A DNA stretch of 48,923 nt from Coleofasciculus sp. LEGE 07092 (GCF_015207375.1 NZ_JADEWY010000039.1:1-48923); one strand, 5' to 3'; positions 36,073 through 45,268 are shown, counted from the stretch's first letter. Made by a program: numbers and translations. Notes: generated from the sequence alone by a model not told the origin.

Positions 36073-37620
36073 ATGACACTTACACTACTAGAAAAATTGG
36101 GTGATATAAATCCCCAGTTTCTGCGAGAAGTTAGAGGGCGTTTTAAGTCACGTAATGCCCTCATTGTCGCGGCTAGCTCTTTACTGGGTCAAGCCTTCAT
36201 TTTGCTGTTGTTCTCGACACAAACCTGTCATGAGTATAACGGCAACCGCTGTGCAGACTTGTCCTGGGAGTTCCACTGGCTGGCTATATTCAGAACCCTT
36301 AACTGGATGTTGCCTTTGTTACTCTTTTCTATCGGAGTGTATTTACTCCTTGCCGATTGGGTACGAGAACAGCGTAGTGGCACGTTGAATTTTATTCGCT
36401 TAAGTCCTCAACCCAGTCAGACTATTTTATTGGGCAAAATCTTGGGTGTGCCAATCATGGTTTACCTGGGATTAGCGTTAGCTGTACCGTTACATGGGGT
36501 GGCAGGATTTTTGGCGGGTGTACCCTTGGCTTGGACAATCAGTTTTTATGCCCTCATTACAGCGGTTTGTGCCTTATTTTACAGCGCCGTTCTGCTCAAT
36601 GCTGGATTAACCCAAGCGTCCTATCAAGCTTTAGCAGGTAGTTTTTTAGGACTTTGGTTAGGCAGTTCGTTTCTTGGTTTAATTGAGTTGACTTTTGATT
36701 GGAATACTCTAACCTATACGGAGTTAGGAGATTGGCACTGGTTTTTCTGGAATCTAGGGCGTGAACCCTGGCAGTTAACCTTGTGGACGTTTATTACCAT
36801 TTGTGTTGGCGCGTACTGGATTTGGCAAGCTGTTAATCGGATGTTCCGTAATCCCAATGGCACGATGTTGAGCAAGCACCATAGTTATTGGTTGGTGGGT
36901 AGCGTTCAGATTTTTTTCTTGGGGTTATTTTTGCCACAACTGAATCAGAATTGGGCTAATCAATCCAGCTTATTTGGTTACTTATTTGCGATTTCTCTAC
37001 TCACCCTAGGTTTGTTTTTAGGGGTGATTTGGGGAATCTCACCGCAACGACAAGCGTTGCTCGATTGGGCAAGGTATGAAAAAGTCAACCTTAAAACGTT
37101 GTCATGGCGGAATTTGATTGGGGGTGAAAAGAGTCCGGCACCTGTGGCGATTGCTGTAAATCTAGCGATTACGGCTGTAATCTGGCTACCTTGGTTGCTG
37201 CTGCTTCCCATCAGTACCGATGTCAAAATTAAAGCGATCGCAAATTTACTCCTTAGTGCCAATTTAATCGGGTTCTACGCCCTTGTTGTGCAATTAATGT
37301 TGTTGAGGATGCGGAAAAAACCAGGGATTTGGGCAGGGAGTAGTCTCAGTGTCGCTCTTTTCTTACCCCTAACTATTCTATCGGCATTGCAAGCGAAGTT
37401 CACTGAAGGTGTTATCTTCTCAGGCTTATGGCTAGTGTCGGTATTTGGTGCGCCTTGGGTTGTGCTGGAACAGGTATCAATCATTACCGTCTTCTTTAGC
37501 TTATTAGCTCAGTGGGCAATATTGGCAGGATTAAGCTTCCAGTTAACCCGCCAATTGCAACGCGCTGGAGAGTCGGCGTCAAAATCTTTGTTTGCTAACC
37601 GTCCGGTTTTGCCAAATTGA
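36073..37620 (+). CDS. ABC-2 type permease 2
   Basis: The 515-residue paralogue of the flanking permeases starts at the ATG at 36073, which has GGAG 9 bases upstream; the TTG at 36058 is not used. It opens 'MTLTLLEKLGDINPQFLREV', has a short cysteine-containing loop (about residues 45-60, two Cys) in place of the coiled coil of permease 1, then 'SGTLNFIRLSPQP', 'GKILGVPIMVYLG', 'GISPQRQALLDWARY' and the C-terminal 'RQLQRAGESASKSLFANRP'. It is the most diverged of the three. The intergenic space before it (about 134 bases) contains 'ccaatgacc' inverted repeats. Confidence 0.9.
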   Translation: MTLTLLEKLGDINPQFLREVRGRFKSRNALIVAASSLLGQAFILLLFSTQTCHEYNGNRCADLSWEFHWLAIFRTLNWMLPLLLFSIGVYLLLADWVREQRSGTLNFIRLSPQPSQTILLGKILGVPIMVYLGLALAVPLHGVAGFLAGVPLAWTISFYALITAVCALFYSAVLLNAGLTQASYQALAGSFLGLWLGSSFLGLIELTFDWNTLTYTELGDWHWFFWNLGREPWQLTLWTFITICVGAYWIWQAVNRMFRNPNGTMLSKHHSYWLVGSVQIFFLGLFLPQLNQNWANQSSLFGYLFAISLLTLGLFLGVIWGISPQRQALLDWARYEKVNLKTLSWRNLIGGEKSPAPVAIAVNLAITAVIWLPWLLLLPISTDVKIKAIANLLLSANLIGFYALVVQLMLLRMRKKPGIWAGSSLSVALFLPLTILSALQAKFTEGVIFSGLWLVSVFGAPWVVLEQVSIITVFFSLLAQWAILAGLSFQLTRQLQRAGESASKSLFANRPVLPN

Positions 37621-37858
37621 GAAGGGGGAGTGGGGATTCATCCTAAATCAGTGCTGAGAACCTGATTGACTCACAATCACTCTAACGCCCTCACCCCTAA
37701 CCCCTCTCCCTCTGGGGCAGGGGAGCCGATCTACCTTTTTGTTCCCTCTCCCTTGGAGTGAAGGCTTTCTGGGTATCTGCTCACAAGTTTTGTCAGTCAA
37801 TCAGGCTGAGAACAGCGAATAAAGAACAAATGACGAATAATAAAGGACAAATACGTTT

Positions 37859-39589
37859 ATGCTACTGAATTGGATAGACCGCATCGGTGATTGGAATCCG
37901 CAGCTATTGCGGGAAACAAAAGGTCGTCTTAATGTTCGCAATGGTGCGATCGCGGCTGTTATTTCTGCTTTGGGACAGTTAATAGTGTACCTGTCCTATC
38001 GAGCTAACTTGCCCGTTAATCGACCCGAACCTGCTTCCACTTTCAACCGCTACTGTATCGGAACTCCTCCTACCGATTATTGGCAGGGAAGTTATGTGCC
38101 TTCCCCTCTGCCCAATGACTACTGCATTAAAGATGCTGCGGGTCAGTTTATCATCAACTGGCAGCTATGGTGGCTAGATCTGTTTATCGCCATGAGTCTT
38201 ATGGGTATCTTTGCCCTGTTGGTGGTAGGCACCTATATGCTAATCAGCGACTTGGGACACGAAGAACGTCGCGGCACGCTGAATTTTATCAGACTTAGCC
38301 CTCAATCTACCCAGAGTATTTGGCTAGGCAAACTATTAGGCGTTCCCATTTTGCTTTATCTGGCAGCAGGGTTAATGGTGCCGTTACATCTATGGGCGGG
38401 CTTATCTGCTCATCTACCACTCGTGGAAATTCTCAGTTTCTGGACTGTTTTGGTGGCTAGCTGTGCCTTCTTCTACAGTGCAGCGCTGCTGTTTGGCTTG
38501 TTTGCCTCTTGGTTTAGTGGGTTTCAAGCGTGGTTGGGTAGTGGGGCAGTTTTAGTGTTTTTGTACATTGTGAACTTCACGCCCATCACTCACAGTCCTA
38601 TGGATTGGCTGAATCTGTTTAATCCTTCAGTTTTGCTGCCTTACTTCGTGGATCGGACAGGTTCCCGATATACAAATTATCCCTTCAATTATGGAGAAAT
38701 CCAAGGATGGGAATTTTTTAACTTGCCCTTGGGAGCGACTGGCTTTAGTGTTGTTATCTTGGCACTGCTCAACTACTGTATGTGGACCTACTGGATTGGG
38801 CAAGCACTCAACCGACGCTTCCGTAATCCGAATGCAACGATGTTGAGCAAGGGACAGAGTTATTGGCTTGTTGCATCTTGGATGGTATTTTCTGTAGGTT
38901 TTGCCTTGCAGCCCCCAAGAGCGTACCACTCATCTCAGTTTTTCTTCAACCTCAATGCCGTGCTTGCCTTAAATCTGGTACTGTTCGCTGGTTTAATTGC
39001 AGCTCTATCTCCTCAGCGGCAAGCCTTACAGGATTGGGCACGTTACCGACACCAAGGGCGTACTACTGGGAAGTCTTCCTTAGTGGGAGATTTGCTCTGG
39101 AATGACAAGAGTCCGGCACTTTTAGCGATCGCTATCAATTTAATCATTGCCGCCTTGCCTATCGCACTTTGGATTCTGGTTTGGCAGGCAGAGGTTGACA
39201 GCAAGTTACAAGCTCTCTCGGCGTTGATTCTGAATGTGAGTATCATTGCTGTCTACGCAGCGATCGCTCAGTTAATGTTGTTGATGAAAACTCGCAAACG
39301 GGGAATTTGGGCGATTGGCACCCTGGCTGCTGCCATTGGCTTACCACCTTTTGTTTTAAGCGTCCTATCTATTTATCCCGGACAAGAAGGGGGAGGATTA
39401 TGGTTGTTCACTGCCTTTGCTTGGGATAACGTCATCCAGCATGCATCGGCTACCCTACTTTTCCAAACTCTTTTGATTCAAGTGGGTATTCTGAGTGTGT
39501 TGAATTGGCAATTAACACGACAGTTGCAACGACTGGGTGAGTCAGCATCGAAAGCTCTGTTTGCAGGGCGTCCTTCTTTGCCTGCATAG
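37859..39589 (+). CDS. ABC-2 type permease 3
   Basis: The 576-residue protein is the third paralogue, starting with ATG at 37859. It opens 'MLLNWIDRIGDWNPQLLRET', has a Pro-rich first extracytoplasmic loop of about 60 residues with two cysteines ('RYCIGTPPT', 'NDYCIKDAA'), then 'RGTLNFIRLSPQS', 'GKLLGVPILLYLA', 'ALSPQRQALQDWARYR' and 'RQLQRLGESASKALFAGRP'. It is closest to permease 1 outside the loop. It lies 238 bases after permease 2, with an intergenic repeat of the 'cccctaacccctctccc' type in between. With the single ATPase it implies alternative homo- or heteromeric exporters. Confidence 0.9.
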   Translation: MLLNWIDRIGDWNPQLLRETKGRLNVRNGAIAAVISALGQLIVYLSYRANLPVNRPEPASTFNRYCIGTPPTDYWQGSYVPSPLPNDYCIKDAAGQFIINWQLWWLDLFIAMSLMGIFALLVVGTYMLISDLGHEERRGTLNFIRLSPQSTQSIWLGKLLGVPILLYLAAGLMVPLHLWAGLSAHLPLVEILSFWTVLVASCAFFYSAALLFGLFASWFSGFQAWLGSGAVLVFLYIVNFTPITHSPMDWLNLFNPSVLLPYFVDRTGSRYTNYPFNYGEIQGWEFFNLPLGATGFSVVILALLNYCMWTYWIGQALNRRFRNPNATMLSKGQSYWLVASWMVFSVGFALQPPRAYHSSQFFFNLNAVLALNLVLFAGLIAALSPQRQALQDWARYRHQGRTTGKSSLVGDLLWNDKSPALLAIAINLIIAALPIALWILVWQAEVDSKLQALSALILNVSIIAVYAAIAQLMLLMKTRKRGIWAIGTLAAAIGLPPFVLSVLSIYPGQEGGGLWLFTAFAWDNVIQHASATLLFQTLLIQVGILSVLNWQLTRQLQRLGESASKALFAGRPSLPA

Positions 39590-39636
39590 GCTTGCCGGGG
39601 AGCTGGGGTGCTGGGGAGAAATCTTACCGATTTAAT

Positions 39637-40185
39637 TTAGATCAGCCGTTTTCTTCTTGCTCGATGCCGTAATACCTGTGCTAGCACCTTGGCTTCTCGT
39701 TCCGCTTTAAATAAATCCACAGATCGTGAGGTTAATACAAATAACCCGGATGGTTTTTGGTAAACAGTCGGCAGGTTTGCGGCTCGGTACTCGCAAACCT
39801 TGGGCGCGATTGCCTTAGAGCGAGGTTGCTGAGTTGCTTGGAGCGCCTTCAAATCTCGGTTAACTTGGGAAGCGATCGCTTTAAGTTCTAACACGGCTGC
39901 TTCTAGTTCGGTAGAGAGTTCGTTAATGCGAGAGGCTTGATACTCTAAACGTCTCAAACCGTTCCTAGTTCGTTGTTGTAACCTCCCCAGAGAAGACTGG
40001 ATGGGAAACGATAAAGGCGCTTTCGACTGATAATTCTTGTGGTGTGGTATTGCATTCACGGCAATTAGATGCGAGCGGTAGGCAGGATGAGGTAGTATCT
40101 GGGGTTTCTTTTTCAAGACAGGAGGCTGTTTTCGATGCCTGAACTTTGCCTGAATCAATCGGAGTCCGGCTTGCAGTTTTTTCAT
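39637..40185 (-). CDS. Hypothetical basic protein with a helical segment
   Basis: I do not recognise this 182-residue protein. It is strongly basic: the first 70 residues are rich in Lys, Arg, His and Pro, and the C-terminus ends 'RHRARRKRLI'. Residues about 80-125 form a predicted helix or coiled coil ('ASRINELSTELEAAVLELKA'). The open frame reaches a TTG at 40245, but the ATG at 40185 is the more credible start. There is no signal peptide or membrane helix. It is convergent with permease 3 and divergent from the small secreted-protein gene at 40544. A nucleic-acid-binding role is possible from the charge alone. Confidence 0.65.
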   Translation of the reverse strand: MKKLQAGLRLIQAKFRHRKQPPVLKKKPQILPHPAYRSHLIAVNAIPHHKNYQSKAPLSFPIQSSLGRLQQRTRNGLRRLEYQASRINELSTELEAAVLELKAIASQVNRDLKALQATQQPRSKAIAPKVCEYRAANLPTVYQKPSGLFVLTSRSVDLFKAEREAKVLAQVLRHRARRKRLI

Positions 40186-40543
40186 AGGGATTATGGGCGA
40201 CTGCGATAACAGTACTTTTGTACTATAACGGGAGGAGAATTGCAACCCCCTATTCCACGATTAAGGGGAATAGGGGGTTGCAAAGTGATAGAAACTCATT
40301 GCTTCAGTCTGAATCCTGAAAATATTTCTCTATAAGGGTTGCAGAAGACAGATAAATTTGAGAAGGGGGAGCCAATGGTTAGCTTTTTTATCGGCAGGCA
40401 ACCGGAAAAATATTGAGAAAATCTGTTGTCATGCAACATCTCTATAGGTTTTTGTTATTCTTAACAGTAAAGAGAACAGTCTAGTTCGTCTCAATATATC
40501 CAACAGAGCAGCTTTAAACAATTCAACGCCAGGGAGAAAGCTC
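40186..40543. promoter_or_regulatory. Divergent intergenic region with a strong hairpin
   Basis: About 358 bases separate the start of the minus-strand basic-protein gene from the plus-strand secreted-protein gene. It must hold both promoters. It contains the 17-base-arm inverted repeat described at 40240-40283 and a small agtac-tttt-gtact hairpin at about 40211-40224. No -10 or -35 elements could be assigned with confidence. Confidence 0.5.
40240..40283. repeat. 17-bp-arm inverted repeat in a divergent promoter region
   Basis: The arms ttgcaaccccctattcc (40240-40256) and ggaatagggggttgcaa (40267-40283) are perfectly complementary around a 10-base loop. Because both neighbouring genes point away from it, it cannot be their terminator. 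It could be an operator-like site, a 5' UTR hairpin of the minus-strand gene or a dispersed repeat. Confidence 0.85.
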
Positions 40544-40930
40544 ATGAGACGCAAAACACTTGTTATTTTAGGGATAGGAATAGCCATTGTCGGTTTAGCA
40601 CCCATTGCCCAAGCACAGTCAGGAAGGCGCTCTGACTCAAGTGATAGTTCAGTCACATTGTCAGGCGAATCCCTTCGCACTGTTGAAAATCGTAGTCTAT
40701 CTAATGATTACGGAGCGTTTTTCAACGGAGCATTGGAAGCGGCAGACGGTGATGCCGACTCTGAACCAAGCCCAACAAATCAATCACCGTCAGGCTTTCG
40801 CATTAATGACCAACTACGGTTGGTGGTGGGAGATACTATAACGACAGAAGATGATCTGAATTTGTTTACCAATCCAGCCGAATTGGGTGATTCTCAACGA
40901 GTCAAGCTAGAAGTCCCGATAGGGCAGTGA
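40544..40930 (+). CDS. Small secreted protein of unknown function
   Basis: The 128-residue protein has a clear signal peptide: basic 'MRRK', hydrophobic 'LVILGIGIAIVGLAPIAQA', and likely cleavage after AQA at about residue 24. The mature part is acidic and Ser-rich, ends 'RVKLEVPIGQ', and has no known motif that I can name. AGGGAG is placed well before the ATG at 40544, which fixes the start. It is predicted to be periplasmic or extracellular. It is divergent from the preceding basic-protein gene and stands alone. Confidence 0.75.
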   Translation: MRRKTLVILGIGIAIVGLAPIAQAQSGRRSDSSDSSVTLSGESLRTVENRSLSNDYGAFFNGALEAADGDADSEPSPTNQSPSGFRINDQLRLVVGDTITTEDDLNLFTNPAELGDSQRVKLEVPIGQ

Positions 40931-41084
40931 GGAAGCTGGGGAGCGGGGGAGACATATTAGATTGTTGTCTCCTTGCCTCTCCAGACGATTCCACTAGATA
41001 AACATTCCCTAGTGTTTTTGCTAGTTTATCCGGCACAATCACTATTAACCTTCGCAGGCAGACTTTATTTGAGTAGCCACTGCG

Positions 41085-42242
41085 TTAATCATTAGGCACT
41101 TTAACGTGTCGCCTGATATGTTTCCGAACCATTTGCAGCAACTCCTGGGGCTGTGGAGGCTTAATTAAAAACTCAGTTGCACCGACTAATTGGGCACGAG
41201 TTCGGTCAATTTGAGTATTTTTAGCAGTTAGAATAATAATAGGCGTCTTCTTAAACAGAGAAGATTCCCGCAAAAATTTACAGACACTATAGCCATCCGC
41301 ATTAGGTAAGAGCAGATCTAGTAAAATTAAATCAGGATTGCGTTCCAGGAGTTGAGAAAATCCCCGCATCGGCTCTGGAATGCTCAATATTTGATACCCA
41401 GCAGGCATCAATATTTTTTTTAACGCCAGAGATAACACGGGACTATCATCAATACAGGCAATTAACGGTTGTTTAGAGTTAGATGTAGTTAGCTGGTTTT
41501 CTAATAGAAATCGATTTTTGGCAACAGGCTGTAAGACAGGCTTAGGTAAGGGTAAATCTGAAATTTCTTGGAATTTTAGAATACCCTTCTCAACCAATGG
41601 CATTAAGGAGTAAGTCACATCCAATACTGGTTGTTTGACCTGTAAAGCAATATCCCACAAAGTGAACTCTCCGTTAAGATACTTGTCTAAAATTGGGAGT
41701 TTTTTCGGGTCTGCTTTCTGCTGTAAAATAGGCGACAAAGTTGGGTTAATTTCGCTTAAACCAGCAGCTTGCCATTGTAGCTGCATCTGGGTTACTGCGG
41801 TGACAACTGTCTGTATTTCGTTGGTAGACAAGGCGATAACACGGCAAAGCGTTGATATAGTGTTTTGACTGGGTTTCAAGTCGCTTTTAAAATCGTTGTC
41901 GCGGCTTAACTCAAACAAACATTCTTGGATAACAGTACGAATCATTAATTTTGCTTGGATTAAGCTCAAGTGCTTTTGGTTGAGCCCACGATCAAGAAGT
42001 TGACATTCCCAAAGCCGATTGTCCGACAAGTGAGAGTAATCAACACTCCAATGCCAGTTAGGGCGATGTTGTTTTAATACTCTATGCCATCGCCTTACAG
42101 GATGAAACCCACCTGTAATATAGAGTACCTGACCGCGAACAATGTAAAAAGTCCAAAGAGCTTGGAGGTTTCCAATGATGAGTTCTCCATCACTATTTTT
42201 GCTCAACTTGTCTAATTCTGTAGTTAGCTTTGTTAGTGTCAT
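41085..42242 (-). CDS. PATAN-domain response regulator, second copy
   Basis: The 385-residue protein is a paralogue of the taxis-operon protein at 9497-10747. It has an N-terminal PATAN region (about 1-235) with the patch 'YITGGFHPVRRWHRVLKQH', and a receiver at about 260-380 with phospho-acceptor Asp309 in 'LILLDLLLPNADGYS' and Lys in 'EFLIKPPQ'. The N-terminus is about 25 residues shorter than in the first copy, and the Pro/Thr linker is shorter. No kinase or CheY gene adjoins it in the window. It may take phosphate from the CheA at 1852-5163 or from another pathway, and may act on type IV pili as PatA/PixE-like proteins do. Confidence 0.92.
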   Translation of the reverse strand: MTLTKLTTELDKLSKNSDGELIIGNLQALWTFYIVRGQVLYITGGFHPVRRWHRVLKQHRPNWHWSVDYSHLSDNRLWECQLLDRGLNQKHLSLIQAKLMIRTVIQECLFELSRDNDFKSDLKPSQNTISTLCRVIALSTNEIQTVVTAVTQMQLQWQAAGLSEINPTLSPILQQKADPKKLPILDKYLNGEFTLWDIALQVKQPVLDVTYSLMPLVEKGILKFQEISDLPLPKPVLQPVAKNRFLLENQLTTSNSKQPLIACIDDSPVLSLALKKILMPAGYQILSIPEPMRGFSQLLERNPDLILLDLLLPNADGYSVCKFLRESSLFKKTPIIILTAKNTQIDRTRAQLVGATEFLIKPPQPQELLQMVRKHIRRHVKVPND

Positions 42243-42706
42243 TAGTGACCAGTTCAGTAGTATTTGTTAGGAATAGTGGAATAGAAAAGATAGATGCTAG
42301 CCGTCAAGTTGTCTTATAAGCTGTTGCCGTAACTTGGAGTCAAACCTGACAAGCAAACACCCTTGACTCATTTAACAGTAAGCAGTGAGTAGCCCTTGTA
42401 CTCATCAGCAGAGTTTAAATCTCTTATCATCTCGGCACTAACTGAACAGTAAAAACTGATACCTTTTCGCCGAAAGCTTAGAAGGTGTTAGCGGCGGGTT
42501 TCCATCAAGAGCGATACGTCTGGTAAGTGGTAACTGATTGAACAGCGTAGATGCAGCCGTAGGTCAATGAAGTGAGAAAACTACAATTGCTGTTTTTGGA
42601 GGAGTTATTCCCCATAGTATTGGAATTTTAGTAACATAACATAACGTTCCCTAAAACGCACTCAATTTTTTGAGATTTGTCTACACTCATCCAAATCAAC
42701 ACGCTC
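42243..42706. promoter_or_regulatory. Divergent intergenic region, no gene seen
   Basis: The 464 bases separate the minus-strand PATAN-REC gene from the plus-strand hydrolase gene and should contain both promoters. I see no ORF with coding character, no tRNA and no family of small RNA that I can recognise, and the hydrolase has no obvious Shine-Dalgarno sequence. Confidence 0.45.
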
Positions 42707-43579
42707 ATGTTCGAGCATTTCACCCAACATCGGATAGAGACTTCTGGTGCAACAATCAATCTAGTTAAAGGCGGTGAAGGAGCGCCACTGCTACTGCTGC
42801 ACGGTTATCCACAGACTTACGTCATGTGGCATAAGATCGCTCCAATATTGTCTGAACACTTTACCGTAGTCTGCTCAGATCTGCGGGGCTATGGGGACAG
42901 CGATAAGCCACCTGCCGATCCGGCACATTTGACCTATTCCAAACGAGCCACGGCACAAGATCAAGTCGAAGTTATGGCGGCACTCGGCTTTGACCGATTC
43001 TCGGTTATCGGTCACGATCGCGGCGCACGGGTACTGCATCGCTTGGCACTCGATCATCCCAATCGAGTTGATAAAATTGCGCTTCTCGATATCGTACCGA
43101 CTCGCACGATTTTCCAAACCGTGGATCAAGTGCTAGCCACTGCTTACGAACATTGGTTTTTTCTCATCCAGCCCCATAACCTGCCGGAACGCCTGATTGG
43201 TGCCGACCCGGAATTTTATCTGAGGAAAAAGCTTCGCCTGTGGAGCGCCAATTCAAGCGCTTTTACCGAGGAAGCAATGGCTGAGTACATTCGCTGCTTC
43301 AGTAATCCTGCCGTCATCCATGCCACCTGTGAGGATTATCGTGCTGCGGCATCGATCGACTTAGAGCATGATGAGGCGGACATTAACCAGAAGATTCAGT
43401 GTCCAGTGTTGCTATTGTGGGGATTACGCGGTGTAATGCAGCGCTGCTTTGACGTACTCGAAACCTGGCGAGAACGAGCAGTGGATGTGCAGGGTAGGGG
43501 TTTAGACTGTGGTCATTTTCTACCAGAGGAAGCTCCGCAGGAAACGATGCAAGAGCTACTCGATTTTTTTTCAGAATGA
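42707..43579 (+). CDS. Alpha/beta hydrolase of the fluoroacetate dehalogenase type
   Basis: The 290-residue protein starts at the ATG at 42707; an in-frame TTG at 42677 is less likely. It has the full active-site set of fluoroacetate dehalogenases, by analogy to the Rhodopseudomonas enzyme: nucleophile Asp104 with Arg105 and Arg108 in 'GHDRGARVLHR' (carboxylate-binding), Asp128 in 'ALLDIVPT', halide-pocket His149-Trp150 in 'EHWFFL', Tyr211 in 'EDYRAAA' and catalytic His270 in 'DCGHFLPEE'. The oxyanion region is 'LLHGYPQTYVMW'. It is therefore predicted to hydrolyse haloacetates. An epoxide hydrolase role is less likely because those enzymes do not share the Arg and His-Trp pair. Confidence 0.9.
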   Translation: MFEHFTQHRIETSGATINLVKGGEGAPLLLLHGYPQTYVMWHKIAPILSEHFTVVCSDLRGYGDSDKPPADPAHLTYSKRATAQDQVEVMAALGFDRFSVIGHDRGARVLHRLALDHPNRVDKIALLDIVPTRTIFQTVDQVLATAYEHWFFLIQPHNLPERLIGADPEFYLRKKLRLWSANSSAFTEEAMAEYIRCFSNPAVIHATCEDYRAAASIDLEHDEADINQKIQCPVLLLWGLRGVMQRCFDVLETWRERAVDVQGRGLDCGHFLPEEAPQETMQELLDFFSE

Positions 43580-43909
43580 CCTGATTGCACTTCTAGAGAA
43601 AATCAGCAAACTGTAAGGTAAAGATTCGATGAAGCTGACTTCAGTTTACGGCTGATGGTTTACTGATTAACCTATCATGCTAATGGCGTATTACGTGTTT
43701 TACGTCTAGATTACAGTTTTGACAGTCTTTACAGACTCAAAACAGTAGGGTTCACGAGTGATGCCTTACTGTTGCTTGAATAGGTGCATCTGTTAAAACC
43801 AATCCGAAGATTGAGGAATATTACCAAGCAAGCTAATTGGTACACTTCCTAAGCTATCCGGATTTTCTTTATCAAGCAGTTAATGGATTATCTGTGTGAG
43901 GAGTTTATT
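43580..43909. other. Intergenic region, nothing recognised
   Basis: These 330 bases lie downstream of the hydrolase gene. They contain short repeats of the 'acgtgttttacgtct' type but no hairpin with a T-tract, ORF or RNA gene that I can support. A Shine-Dalgarno sequence for the next small gene lies at its right edge (43898-43903). Confidence 0.45.
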
Positions 43910-44188
43910 TTGGCATTTATCCGACTCGCAGATGTGATTATCAACATTGATTATATTGCCGCCGTGAGATTCAGCACCTATAACGGGTCGAGTGGGAGTA
44001 AAGAGATCCCTGTTGTTACTATCTGCTTGGCAATTCCAGAGGGTTCCTTCGATGGTGAAATCGAACCGTGTTCGGGCAAATGTCAGGGTTGCCAAAGTAT
44101 AGAGAAGCTCGAGTACGAGAGCGATTTAGCGATCGCCATCTGGAATTACTTCAGTCAATCTAGCGATGTCACAGTCTTGTTCGAGTAA
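43910..44188 (+). CDS. Small conserved-looking hypothetical protein
   Basis: The likely start is a TTG at 43910, because GAGGAG (43898-43903) lies six bases before it and the first residues then read 'AFIRLADVIINIDYIAAVRF', typical of a family of small cyanobacterial proteins that begin with this strand. An in-frame ATG at 43883 would add nine residues. The 92-residue product has beta-rich segments, a Cys cluster 'CSGKCQGC' at about residues 63-70 that could bind metal, and a C-terminal helix 'SDLAIAIWNYFSQS'. Function is unknown. It is soluble, with no signal peptide. Confidence 0.6.
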   Translation: MAFIRLADVIINIDYIAAVRFSTYNGSSGSKEIPVVTICLAIPEGSFDGEIEPCSGKCQGCQSIEKLEYESDLAIAIWNYFSQSSDVTVLFE

Positions 44189-44448
44189 GCCTGCTTTTGT
44201 GAAGACTCGGTAAAACTGTCTTGACTTTGTTGCTGACACTCATGAAGTTGCCCTATTATGAATAAAGTGTAATACAAGTTATACACCGTCTTACACTTTC
44301 GACCGTTTCAGGGATGAAAGCACTAGGTGAGCAACTGCCTTTGCCTGAGCCTTCAGCTCTACTGTCGGTTGGACACCACCGGGGTAATCTATCGTTTCCG
44401 CTTCAATCTCATTCTTCCTGAATGTGGTGTTTTTTAGGTACTAGCACT

Positions 44449-44763
44449 ATGAGCTTCTCCAAATCAGAAAATAAGTCAAGCCAGCCGAATGCAACCTCTT
44501 CTAAAGCCGTATCTCCTGATGAAGTGCGGCGATTTGACCTTGAGAATAAGCTAGCCGAACTGGCAGTACCCCTAGCTCAGGCATGGAAAGACAATCATCC
44601 TGATGCGCAACCAGCTTCAGAAGCCGATTTAGATACTTGCATATTGGCAGTAGCGATTGAAATCGCGATCGCTGGCGAGGCAGTCGGCGGTCCGATTGGG
44701 GTGCTAATTGCCGATGGTGGCAACGTAGCCGCAGCCAGCATCGCTTGCAGGCGCGTACTCTAA
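44449..44763 (+). CDS. Small hypothetical protein
   Basis: The 104-residue product starts at the ATG at 44449 ('MSFSKSENKS'); an upstream frame to 44422 is not supported. The N-terminal 35 residues are polar and probably disordered. The rest is helical, with 'FDLENKLAELAVPLAQAWKD' and an Ala/Gly/Ile-rich C-terminus 'IEIAIAGEAVGGPIGVLIAD'. I do not recognise a family. It lies upstream of the PixJ-like receptor gene on the same strand but about 500 bases away, so a shared operon is unlikely. Confidence 0.5.
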   Translation: MSFSKSENKSSQPNATSSKAVSPDEVRRFDLENKLAELAVPLAQAWKDNHPDAQPASEADLDTCILAVAIEIAIAGEAVGGPIGVLIADGGNVAAASIACRRVL

Positions 44764-45268
44764 AGAGTTTATTTCCTGGCTCTCATGACTAGTGCAGCAT
44801 GGCGGCAAGAACTATCCAGTTGAAAAAGCTTACTGTACAGGCTTTCTTTCCTTAGAGCTTTCTGCCTCCAGCATAGCTACCTTCTTGCACTAGAGCGATC
44901 GCTGAATTTCCAGATTTTACAGCACAGCCATTGCTGTACTAGTGGCGCTGGACGTTGAAGGGACTCCATGCTCTCTTAAGCTACATCCTATCCAATTCTC
45001 TACTAAACATAAAGGGCAAACCCCCTTCTGCCATCTCCCTACCCAATTTTCTGCATCACCGAATTAGCGTTTGAGATCACCCCTGCTTTAGATAACTGGG
45101 TCAGTAAGGCGGGTTTGCGCTGCTTGGTGCTTCAAACCATTACAGGCATAACTTCACATAAAGTCGTAAAACGTCCTATTCATAAGTTCTAGCGCCCTCA
45201 ATCCAACTCTTCCACTGCAATTTCCACGCCATTTTGCCAATTTACTATCACGTCAAGGACATTGTTTC
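44764..45268. promoter_or_regulatory. Upstream region of the PixJ-like receptor gene
   Basis: About 505 bases precede the chemoreceptor gene. They contain one HIP1 octamer (44895-44902) and no ORF, tRNA or clear hairpin. AAGGA lies about 10 bases before the ATG at 45269. The receptor promoter must lie here, probably with a long leader, but no element could be assigned. Confidence 0.5.
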
